Positions 17,070-26,271 of a stretch of DNA of 33,513 nucleotides are shown here, piece by piece. Both the position numbers and the translations under genes were made by a program. Numbering within the stretch: the stretch's first letter is position 1; each line of letters begins with the position of its first letter. The notes beneath the pieces are model-generated. The model had not been told where the DNA came from and did not search any database. It was given only the letters and a program-made list of their open reading frames with translations. Source of the DNA: an uncultured Mycoplasmatales bacterium (lineage in GTDB: Bacteria; Bacillota_I; Bacilli_A; Mycoplasmatales; Mycoplasmoidaceae); NCBI GenBank assembly GCA_910578525.1, contig CAJTRF010000009.1, positions 1-33,513 on the forward strand. Direction: 5' to 3'.

Positions 17070-17815
17070 TTTCACTCCTTAAATACAAAATTTGGTGCAT
17101 ATTTTCCGAAGGCAGTATGAACTAAACAATATTTTTTAACATCTCATTTTTTATTAATCACATTAATCGAATAATCCTTATTTAACTTAACATTTAAAAA
17201 CTCTCGTTGTAAATATTTAGGATAACAAACATAAAAATTTGAAATAAATCTAATAGCGATTGATTTGTTTGAGTTAGTTCAATCATTAACGGACATAGTA
17301 ACTGTTCAATATGCTTTTTTTAAAAAAGGTCTAAAATATGCATAATGAGGAACATATGTAGGACAAATCAATAACCATTTGTTTCTTTTAATTTTTTCCA
17401 ACAACTCTTTTATTAGAGAAAAAGCAGGGTTCGTTATCACATAGTCATATTTTGAATAATCTACAAAAAATGCATTATGTTTTAAACCATCTCCTGCTGG
17501 TGCTAAATCAACATCAACTTTGTTATTTCTTAAATACAAATAAATATTTGATGTTTCATTGTCCATTGGACAAACCACTTTTTTATTTTTTAATTTCTTA
17601 ATTACAGGTTTTAAAAACCTTTCAGCTGTTTTATATGAAGTGTAATATTCATCATCTGGTTTAGAATACTTAGTTCTACACTTTCAGTTCGAAGAAAAAG
17701 TCTTGCAAGTGATAAACTTGCAAGACTTTACTTCTTTGTTTTTTCTTAATGAAAGGTTATTCTCTCTCTCTCTCTCTCTCGAGCGCGAAGTTAAATTCTT
17801 TTTATTAGTAGCCAT
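17054..17815 (-). CDS. EcoRI-type adenine-specific DNA methyltransferase, phase-variable
   Basis: A 253-residue N6-adenine methylase related to M.EcoRI. DDEYYTSYKTAERFLKP matches the DEFYTQYxDIExEL start of that family; VVCPMDNETSNIY and DVDLAPAGDG follow. The catalytic motif DYVITNPAFS (N129-F132) has Ala where NPPF is usual. Codons 12-19 contain a (GA)10 tract read as RERERE. Loss or gain of one unit would shift the frame and stop translation early, so the gene can switch on and off; in this sequence it is on. An 11-bp inverted repeat (17700-17726) lies in the coding region just after the tract. The 3' end overlaps the nuclease gene. No strong ribosome site precedes the ATG. Confidence 0.83.
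17700..17726. repeat. Inverted repeat inside the methylase gene
   Basis: GTCTTGCAAGT (17700-17710) and its exact complement (17716-17726) with a 5-nt GATAA loop. It lies in codons about 30-39 of the methylase and encodes two similar SCKF/TCKT stretches. It could be an RNA hairpin limiting expression or a protein-binding site. Confidence 0.7.
17761..17780. repeat. (TC)10 / (GA)10 dinucleotide tract
   Basis: Ten perfect TC units on the plus strand, read as GA units near the 5' end of the minus-strand methylase. This is a contingency-locus type simple repeat inside a reading frame. Confidence 0.95.
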
Positions 17816-17912
17816 AATTTAATTAGTTTGTTAAAACAATTATATTTAATTATTGTAGTCATATTCTATAAGAATAACATCATATAAATCAAATATAATT
17901 ACTAATGAATTT

Positions 17913-18710
17913 ATGGGTAAAAAAGAATTTAAGTTTTTACATAACTATCATTCACATACCATCTATTGTTATCATGCAGTTAACACTGTACAAGATGTTA
18001 TTTTAATGGCTATTAAAAATGCTTGGAAAACAATCGGTATTAGTGAACACGCTCCATTAAACACTCATAGAAAATTCAGATTAAATTGAGATACCATTGA
18101 CGACTATATCCAAGAAGTTTCTTTTTATAAAAGAAAATATAAAGATAAAATCACAGTTTTATGTGGATTAGAAGCAGAGTATGATGGTTCACAATATGAA
18201 TACTATAAAAAACTAAAAGATAAAAAAGGAATAGATTATATGATCTTAGGTAACCATAATATTGGTAACCCAAGTGATTGCAAAGTATGAAATGTAAACA
18301 ATCCTGATTTATTTCAATACTATAAGCAATATGAAGAAGCAGCTAAAAGTGGTTTGTTCGCTTATTGTGCTCATCCAGATATTATTTATAGATATTATCT
18401 TAAGTGAGATTCAGATGCTGTTAAAATAGCAAAGAAAATTATTGCTACTTCAATCAAATACGATTTTCCTTTAGGTTTTAATCTTAATGGTTTAAGAATG
18501 AAACTTGTAGACTTTGATTATCCTACTGATATGTTTTGGGAATTAGTAGCTAAATCAAAGGCTAAAGTAATTATTGAAACTGATGCTCATGATCCATACA
18601 CTATGAGTCAAGAAATGGTTGACAAAGGTGTTGCATTAGTAAAACAATGAGGGTTAGAAAAGAATTTAATTAATAAATTAACTTTACAAAGCAAGCACTT
18701 AAATAAATAG
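17913..18710 (+). CDS. PHP-domain phosphoesterase (HisK-like)
   Basis: A 265-residue metal-dependent phosphoesterase with the PHP fold. The HNYHSHT motif (HxH) is near residue 12, ISEHAPL near residue 45, CGLEAEYDG in the middle, AYCAHPDII later, and ETDAHDP near the C-terminus; these are the PHP metal ligands in order. The closest named relatives are histidinol-phosphate phosphatases (HisK/HisJ), but no histidine pathway is visible, so the substrate is probably another phosphomonoester. TGA codons are Trp. The start at 17913 follows TATAAT (17894-17899) by 13 nt. It is divergent from the methylase and lies just upstream of repeat copy 3. Confidence 0.82.
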
Positions 18711-18714
18711 AATC

Positions 18715-18841
18715 ATATAATATAGATATGGGTAAATACCATTATCAAATTGAAAAACAAGAGACTAAAACATCAGGAGTTGTTGATTTAACTAAAGTTA
18801 AAAAAACTTCTCATGGTGGTAAAAAGCCTTCAAAATCCTCT
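18715..18841 (+). repeat. Dispersed direct repeat, copy 3
   Basis: Same unit as copies 1 and 2: TATAAT (18716-18721), 6-nt gap, ATG and about 38 conserved codons. With copy 2 it brackets the restriction-modification genes and the PHP gene. Confidence 0.85.
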
Positions 18842-18949
18842 AAACCACCAAAATGGTTTGACGAATTTGCTGATGAAGTAAGAAAAGGTTTTGCAACTCT
18901 TAACAATCGTTTTGACAATCTTGTTAAACAAAACAATCTAAAAGAATAA
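18728..18949 (+). CDS. Small conserved-head protein, copy 3
   Basis: A 73-residue basic protein with the family head (MGKYHYQIEKQETKTSGV to GGKKPSK), then a proline-rich joint (SSKPPKWF) and a helical tail (FADEVRKGFATLNNRF) ending NNLKE. The tail is unrelated to that of copy 2 except at the end. TATAAT lies 6 nt upstream and there is no Shine-Dalgarno sequence. It starts 17 nt after the PHP gene stop and is followed by a terminator. No function can be assigned. A DNA-, RNA- or protein-binding role is only suggested by charge and by the constant/variable layout. Confidence 0.75.
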   Translation: MGKYHYQIEKQETKTSGVVDLTKVKKTSHGGKKPSKSSKPPKWFDEFADEVRKGFATLNNRFDNLVKQNNLKE

Positions 18950-18963
18950 TTAAAAATTATCAA

Positions 18964-18997
18964 AAATACACTCAGGACTTCTAGAGTGTATTTTTTT
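18964..18997 (+). terminator. Terminator after small-family copy 3
   Basis: A 10-bp stem (AAATACACTC against GAGTGTATTT), 10-nt loop and a seven-T run. It starts 15 nt after the stop and separates the cassette region from the MATE gene. Confidence 0.85.
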
Positions 18998-19053
18998 CTT
19001 TCACTTTAACTATTTAAAAACAAAGAATAAATATAATATTTAATAAAATAAGT

Positions 19054-20784
19054 ATGATGCAAAAAAAGCGTTTTGTAGATAAAGGTTTAAAAGCGCATAA
19101 ATTATATGCGCAAACACCTTTATTCAAAGCTGTATTACTTGTAGCTATTCCTGGACTATTAATATCATTTATGTCAGGAATTTACGTTTTTGCTGATCAA
19201 TTATTATTGTCTTTATTAGTACCAGAAGATCCTATTCATAATATGGACAAGATTTATTTAGCTCAAGGAATTTCTCAGGCTAATTTAGATTGGATTAAAG
19301 ATTGGATTAAAGATAATTTTAAAAATATTGCTGACACTAAACAAATGGTAAAGAGCTCAATTGCTATTACTTTACCAATCATGATGGTAATTAATGCTGT
19401 TCCTAACATTGCAGCAATCGGTGCTGGATCAATGTATGGTCAATGTATTGCAAAAGATAATAAACCTAAAGCGTTGCAAATTTGAAAATCCACATTTTAT
19501 TGTGCGATTTGTATTGGTTTATTATCATCATTAGTTTTTTATTCAATAAATGATTCTGTATTAAAACTAATGGCAGGCCATGTACCATATTTAAAAAATG
19601 ATGATCACCAAGTGAATAAATATTTCGAGATTGCTTATGATACCCAAATTTTGTGAAGTCATGAATTTTTAGACATCCTATCATGAAGTTCTATTCTTAA
19701 TGTGTTTATTTTATATTTTTCTTTCATGGTAAGAGCAGAAGGTAAACTTTCATTTGTTACGATTGCAGAAGTATTCTGTAATTTAGCAAATGTATTGTTT
19801 GATTATGTTTATATTAAGTATTTTCATACAGGTATGAAAGGTGGAGGTTATGCTACACTTACTGGTTGAGCGATTAACTTTGTAGTTTATGCTGTATATA
19901 TCTGAGTGCTTGGAATTCAAGGTAAAACTTGGATGAAATACAAAGACTTATTACCAAAGAATGGTATTCCAATATCTTATAACTTGCTTGTACCAATTGT
20001 AGTCATTGGTTTATCTGTATTTTTAAGAAACTTTAGTAATGCATTTGCTAATACTGCATTTATGACTTTGTTGGGTAATGTAGCTGAAAAAACCGGTAAT
20101 GATTCACAATATTGACAAAGTATTTCAGGTGCTGTATGACCTGTAGGTAGTTTATTCTTTTATGCAATTTTTGGCATAGCAGACGGAGTGAGAACGTTGG
20201 TTGCTTATAACTATGCAAGAAATTCTTATGCAAGAATTAAAAAAACATATTGATATGCAACATTGTTATCATTTATATATGGTATTGTAATTTATACATG
20301 CTTGGCCACATTCTTAGGTCAATGATTGATAGGTTTGTTTGATTTAGACCCATCAATGGCCGCTCAAACATTAAAATACATGAGAATTCAAGTAATATTT
20401 ATTCCTTGCGTTGCATTATCAATTGGTGGATTACTAATGTTCCAAGCTACAAACCAAATGGCAATGGCCAACTTCATTGCTGTTTTACAAGCGTTAATAG
20501 TATTCCCTATTGCTTCTGGTACTATGTATCCTGTTGCTATCAATCTTAATGATCCGTTAATGTTTGTAATAACAAATCCATTAAATACAGGAGCGGCTGG
20601 TCTAATAATTACATGCATTTCAATTGTGTATTTATACAGATATTTAGGTAGAACTAGATTTGATATGAGAGTAAATACAGGAACAAAAACAAAGAAAATT
20701 AGAATTTCTGTACCATCTAATGTTAAAAAGATGTCATATGCTGAAAGAGAACTACAAAAATCTCTTGTTCAGTCATCTAAATAA
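19054..20784 (+). CDS. MATE-family efflux transporter
   Basis: A multidrug/toxin exporter driven by Na+ or H+. The 576 residues are hydrophobic, with about 12 membrane segments in two halves. The first begins KAVLLVAIPGLLISFMSGIY with VFADQLLL, and the second begins SYNLLVPIVVIGLSVFLRNFS. IGAGSMYGQCIAKDN and a GSLFFYAIFGIADGVRTLVAYNYA segment fit the conserved loops of MATE proteins. The loop after the first segment is longer than usual, and the C-terminus is a charged cytoplasmic tail. TGA codons are Trp. An in-frame ATG at 19057 is an equally possible start. The substrate is unknown. Confidence 0.87.
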
Positions 20785-20809
20785 TTTTTCTTAATTTTTA
20801 TGGTGTTTA

Positions 20810-20815
20810 TATAAT
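20810..20815 (+). promoter_or_regulatory. -10 box of dnaX
   Basis: TATAAT with 11 nt to the dnaX ATG and no Shine-Dalgarno sequence, so the leader is a few bases at most. Confidence 0.5.
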
Positions 20816-20826
20816 ATATAAACACA

Positions 20827-22545
20827 ATGGAATATATCAGTCTTTATAGAAAATATAGACCAACTAATTTTAGCACAGTTGTTGGGCAAAAACCAATTAT
20901 CAAAACCTTATTGAATTCAATTCAACAAGGTAAAATTGCTCATGCTTATATTTTCTATGGATCTAAAGGTATAGGAAAGACTTCTATTGCAAAGATATTT
21001 GCAAAAGCAGTTAACTGTTTAAACTCAGTTAATGGAGATGCATGTAACGAATGTGAAAACTGCAAATTAATCATTGACAGTAAAACAAGTGACATTATTG
21101 AATTAGATGCTGCTTCTAATAATGGGGTAGATGAAGTTAGAAATATTATTGATAGTGTTGGTTTTTTACCAACTGCACTTAAATACAAAGTTTATATTAT
21201 TGATGAAGCCCATATGTTGACTACATCAGCATGGAATGCTTTATTAAAAACAATTGAAGAGCCTCCTCATCATGTAATTTTTATTTTTGCTACAACAGAA
21301 ATGAATAAAATTCCTGCGACGATCTTATCACGTTGTCAAAACTTTCAATTTTCTAGAATGACTGAAAATGATGCAAGAGAAATATTAACCAATGTCATTA
21401 AAAATGAAAATATTAAAATTGACGAAGCATCAATTAATAAAATTATTCAATTAGGTAATGGATCAGCAAGAGATTTATTGAGCGTTCTTGATCAATTGTG
21501 TATTTATACAAATAATAATATTACCGAACAGGCAATTAATGAAATTTTTGGTTTAGTAGATTTAAATTCAAAAATATCATTTATTAATAATTTAATTTCT
21601 AAGAAATTAGATATTATTATTAACCAAGTTGAAAAATATTCAACACAAGGAATCAATTACACAGTATTTGTAACAGAATTAATTTCAATCTTATTAGATA
21701 AATTAATTTATTTACAAACTAATAAATTTGATAATTTGAAAATGTTAAACAAAGATACTATTAATGCTTTTGCTTTATCAGAACATGAATTAATTTCTTA
21801 CATTAATATTTGGCAAAAGATTTTCATTCAAATTAAAAATGCCAATGATCAAAAATCAGTTTTCTTAATCGGAGTGTTTGAAACATTCAATTTAAATTCT
21901 AATCACCAAACAGTTAGTGTTAAACCTAAAATGGCACAACCAACTAAAATTAATTTAGTACAAACTGAATCTAATAAACCAATGTTTACAACTTCTGTTT
22001 ATAAGATTCATAAACCTGTTGTTTCTAAAACAAAGGAAGTTGTTTCAACACAACCAGTTAAACAACCTGAGGTTAAAAATGATCAACCAACAATTAAAAC
22101 AGAATCTAACAATTTATCTGCAACAGACATCTTCAAACATGTAGCATCTAATGCAAATAAATCTACAATTATAAATGTGCAAAGCACATTCAATAAATTA
22201 TTGCAAGATGAAAACATACCAGCATGCGCAAACTGTTTAATGTTGGCTGATAAAGTATTTGTTGCTTCAAATAATGGAATAATTTTAAAATTTAATAATG
22301 AATCAGATGCTTTTATTTTAAATAAAAATTATTCAAAACCAGCATTTCAAAACTTTGTAATTAAATACTTTAACCATCCAATTTATTTTGCTGGATTTGT
22401 AAACAAAGATTTACAAGAATTAACTAAGGAATTTAAAACTAATAAATATAAACTTCCTGAATTAGATGTCAATAACATTCTGAGTGAAGACAATAAAAAA
22501 GATGGTGAAATGCTATCTTTATTTAATAAAATATTTAATAAATAA
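20827..22545 (+). CDS. dnaX: DNA polymerase III subunit gamma/tau
   Basis: The clamp-loader ATPase of the replisome. Walker A GSKGIGKTS is at residues 45-53, and the zinc cluster cysteines are C64, C73, C76 and C79. IIDEAHML is the Walker B, ATTEMNKIP is the sensor-1 region and LSRCQNF carries the SRC motif for partner ATP sites. Domain III follows. A low-complexity linker (about 365-435) precedes a C-terminal domain starting near ATDIFKHV. At 572 residues it is of tau type; no frameshift signal for a short gamma form was recognised. Unlike many bacteria, no recR or ybaB follows; an ABC exporter starts 5 nt downstream. Confidence 0.96.
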   Translation: MEYISLYRKYRPTNFSTVVGQKPIIKTLLNSIQQGKIAHAYIFYGSKGIGKTSIAKIFAKAVNCLNSVNGDACNECENCKLIIDSKTSDIIELDAASNNGVDEVRNIIDSVGFLPTALKYKVYIIDEAHMLTTSAWNALLKTIEEPPHHVIFIFATTEMNKIPATILSRCQNFQFSRMTENDAREILTNVIKNENIKIDEASINKIIQLGNGSARDLLSVLDQLCIYTNNNITEQAINEIFGLVDLNSKISFINNLISKKLDIIINQVEKYSTQGINYTVFVTELISILLDKLIYLQTNKFDNLKMLNKDTINAFALSEHELISYINIWQKIFIQIKNANDQKSVFLIGVFETFNLNSNHQTVSVKPKMAQPTKINLVQTESNKPMFTTSVYKIHKPVVSKTKEVVSTQPVKQPEVKNDQPTIKTESNNLSATDIFKHVASNANKSTIINVQSTFNKLLQDENIPACANCLMLADKVFVASNNGIILKFNNESDAFILNKNYSKPAFQNFVIKYFNHPIYFAGFVNKDLQELTKEFKTNKYKLPELDVNNILSEDNKKDGEMLSLFNKIFNK

Positions 22546-22550
22546 AAAAT

Positions 22551-24296
22551 ATGTTAAAAATATTTAAATTTATCAAAGCAAAAGCTTTAATTTTTGCAAT
22601 CATATCTATGATACTTACAACAGGTGGTTGTGTTTGTGATTTATACCAACCAACACTATTACAAGATGTAATTGTTGCAGCTACTAAAATTTCACTAGGA
22701 TTAGGCGGTTGAGAAGAATTATGAACTAAAATAGGCATGATTGCTGGATTAGCTTGTGGAGGATTAGGGTGTGCTGTAATAGCGATGATCTATGCAGCTA
22801 AAGCATCTTTGTTAGCTACTCAATATTTGAGAAGTGGGTTGTACAAAAAAGTTTTAGGTTTTTCATTTGCTAACATTGATAAGTTTTCTACAGGTTCATT
22901 AATTACTAGATTAACAACTGATACTAATAACTTTCAAATGTTAACACAGTTAACATTAACAATACTTATTAGATCACCAATCACATTCATTGGTGGGTTA
23001 GCAATATCATTTACTACAGTTGGATGGGTGTTTGGCTCAATAGCTGTTGGTGTGTGCTTGTTAATGATTGGTGTAATGATGTTGTTTGGCAGAAATGCAT
23101 TTCGTTGATTTGAAAAAGCTGAAAAACAATTAGATATTACAAATAACGTAATGAGAGAAAATATTCTTGGAATGAGAGTGGTTAAATCTTTTGGTATTCA
23201 AGAAGAACAGACAACAAGATTTAGAAAAGCTAATAGATATTACAAAAAATACCGTATTAAAGCACAAATTTTAATATCACCTATTATGTCAGTAATTACC
23301 ATGTGTTTGCAACTTGGTATTTTTGCAGGATTGATGGCTACTGGATTTTTAGGAGAAAGTAATCCAACTTTAGTAGGAAAGATTTTTTCATTTACAAGTT
23401 TATTAATGATTGTGTTATCTTCAGTTATTATGGCAATTGTTGTAGTGGCTCAATTTATTACCGCTAAGCCATCAATCATAAGAATGCAAGAAGTGTTTAA
23501 TACAGAATCTACAATAGTAGATTCTAAAAGCCATAAACATTTAGAAAATGATTATTCAATTAAATTTAATCATGTTAACTTCAAGTATTCTGATAAAGCC
23601 AAAAAGAACATTTTGTCTAACATTAATTTTGAAGTTAAACAAGGTGAATTCTTGGGAATTATTGGAGGAACAGGAAGTGGTAAGTCATCGTTGGTAAACT
23701 TAATTCCAAGACTATATGACACTCAAGCTGGTTCAATCACATTAGGTGGAATTAATGTTAAAGATATTTCTTTATCTGATTTAAGAGAACAAATTGGGGT
23801 TGTTTTACAAGAAAACAGTTTATTCCAAGGAAATGTAAGAGAAAATCTTAAATATGGTAATAGAAATGCTACTGATGAAGAATTGATTAAAGCTTGCGAA
23901 AATGCATGTGCTTGAGATTTTTTGAGCAAAATGAAAGGCAAATTAGATTATCCTGTTGATCAAAGAGGAAGAAATTTTTCTGGTGGACAAAAGCAAAGAT
24001 TGTGTATTGCAAGAGCATTAGTTAAAAAACCAAAAATTTTGATTATGGATGATTCTACAAGTGCTTTAGATTTGATTACAGAAGCTAAGGTTCAAGAAAA
24101 TATTAGAAGAGACTATAGAGATTCTACAGTGATCATTGTTAGTCAAAGAGTAGCTTCTATTAAGAATGCAGACAAAATTATTGTTATGGATAATGGTAAA
24201 ATTTCAGGTATTGGTACACACAAACAATTAGTGAAATCTAATGAAACATATCGTAATATTGTTTCATCACAATTAGGAAAGGAGGGGTTAAGATAA
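22551..24296 (+). CDS. ABC exporter half-transporter, degenerate-site subunit
   Basis: A 581-residue membrane-plus-ATPase protein. Six membrane segments occupy about residues 10-315, with SFANIDKFSTGSLITRLTTD as the usual coupling region. The ATPase has Walker A GGTGSGKSS (about 372) and signature FSGGQKQR. Its Walker B is ILIMDDST, with Asp in place of the catalytic Glu, and VSQRVAS has Gln in place of the switch His. These two changes mark the degenerate subunit of heterodimeric exporters such as LmrC or TM287. TGA codons are Trp. It begins 5 nt after dnaX, and its 3' end carries the GGAGG site for the partner gene. Confidence 0.9.
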
Positions 24297-24297
24297 T

Positions 24298-26136
24298 ATG
24301 CCACCGATTTTAATCAATACCTCTGGTAAACAAAAATATGCTAAAGGAACAGCAAAGAAGCTGTGGTCATATTTTGCTAAATACAAATGACAAATAATTG
24401 TTTCTTTCACAGTATCTACAATAGCAGGTGCATTTACAGCAATAGCTATTTATATGTATGCATTGCTATATTCATATTTAATGAAGTTTATGGGTATGCC
24501 TGATACTGCATTAATTAAAACAATAAGCGGTTTTGTTTTTGCAGGAATAGGTTTGTTAATTATTTACATTTTATCTAACTTATTTACATGGTTAACATCG
24601 TTTTTAACTGTTAAAATTGCAGAACGAGGATGTTATCACTTAAGAACGGCTATTTTTAGAAAACTACACAAAATTCCTATTAAGTATTTTGATCAAACAC
24701 CTTCAGGTGATATTATTAGTAGAACGGCTAATGATGTTGATAACATCACGAGATTTATTTCTCAATATGCTGGCAATAGTATCTTTTGAATTTGTAGCAT
24801 TGTTTCTGTAGGACTACTAATGTTTTTGGCTAATTGAGCATTAAGTTTAATAATCTTATTGATTTATCCATTAGTAGCATTAATCAATATGTTCATTATC
24901 AAAACATTAAGACCATATTATGCGAAACAACAAAAATGTTTAGGTGAATTAAATGGATATATTGAAGAATATATTTCTGGAACTAAGATAATTTCTTTAT
25001 TTAAAATGGAAGATGAAGTTAAGAAAAATTTTGACATCTTAAATGAAAAATTAACTAAAAACTCTACAATAGCAAACAGTGTAACAAACGTTATGATGCC
25101 TTTAAACGGTTTTTTTAACAACATGTCATTCGTTATCTTAGCTGCATGAGGTGTGGTATTTATTCTTAATGGATGAATTAAAACGTCTTGAGGTGTTTTA
25201 AACATTCTTGATCCTACTGTTTTCTTAGTCATGTTTACGATGATCGCTAGAAATTTAACAAACCCTATCAATCAATTAATTTCTACATTTGGGCAAATGA
25301 TGTTATGTTTAGCATCAAGTGATCGTGTGTTTCAAATCTTAGAACAAGATGAAGAAAAAGATCCTGCAAACGCTAAAATGTTGACACCAGATTCAATTCA
25401 AGGTGTTGTTGAAGCAAAGAATATGGATTTTGCTTATACAAAAGATAAACCTATTTTAAAGAATATTAATTTTATAGCAAAGCCAGGAACTGTAACTGCG
25501 TTAGTAGGTCCAACTGGAGCAGGGAAAACTACTATTGTTAACTTGATAACAAAATTCTATGACATTAATGGTGGTAAGTTAATGGTGGATGGTACTTCAA
25601 TCGCTAACATTAATCGTACTTCATTAAGACAAAACATTACTATGGTTTTACAAGACACATATTTGTTTGGTGTTTCTATTTATGAAAACATTAGGTATGG
25701 TAAGTTAAATGCTACAAAAAAAGAAATTATTCAAGCAGCTAAACTAGCCAACTGTCATAGCTTCATTACTAAATTACCAAATGGATATGATACAATTTTA
25801 TCTGATAATGGTGGTAATTTATCTCAAGGACAACGTCAATTAATCGCTATTGCTCGTGCTTTCTTAGCAGATTCTAAAATAGTTATTTTAGATGAAGCTA
25901 CTTCTTCTATTGATACAAAAACTGAAATCCAAATTCAAGAAGCAACGGAAAAATTAATTAAAAATAGAACGACATTAATGATTGCTCACAGATTATCAAC
26001 AATCAAGAATGCTGATAATATTTTAGTAATTGATAACGGTCAAATTGTAGAACATGGTAAACATAAAGATTTAATAGCTAAAAAAGGTTTCTATTACAAA
26101 CTTTACATGTCACAATTTAGAGGAAATCAAATTTAA
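24298..26136 (+). CDS. ABC exporter half-transporter, catalytic subunit
   Basis: The 612-residue partner of the preceding gene, starting one base after its stop. The membrane domain is about residues 25-345 (IKYFDQTPSGDIISRTANDV is the coupling region). The ATPase is canonical: Walker A GPTGAGKT (about 405), Walker B IVILDEAT with catalytic Glu, and IAHRLST with the switch His. The signature is LSQGQ rather than LSGGQ, again typical of asymmetric pairs in which one composite site hydrolyses slowly. TGA codons are Trp. Likely roles are drug, lipid or peptide export; the substrate cannot be deduced. The operon seems to end here, although no hairpin terminator is obvious. Confidence 0.92.
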
Positions 26137-26156
26137 TTATTCTTTTGTAATTTTCA

Positions 26157-26162
26157 TATAAT
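26157..26162 (+). promoter_or_regulatory. -10 box of lipoprotein A
   Basis: TATAAT in the same catATAATATAA context used by the small repeat genes. The leader to the ATG at 26272 is about 100 nt, unusually long for this genome. Confidence 0.45.
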
Positions 26163-26271
26163 ATAAGAAAGTATACCCAAAGATAGTATAAGAAATAAAA
26201 ACAAATATAAATTTTTGTAAATGTTACACTATCACATAGGTAATGCGTTTATAACAACACACGACATCGTT

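Noticed and set aside
17075..17077. GTG start for the nuclease
   Set aside because: It lies within the AAGGAGTG ribosome site that serves the ATG at 17069.
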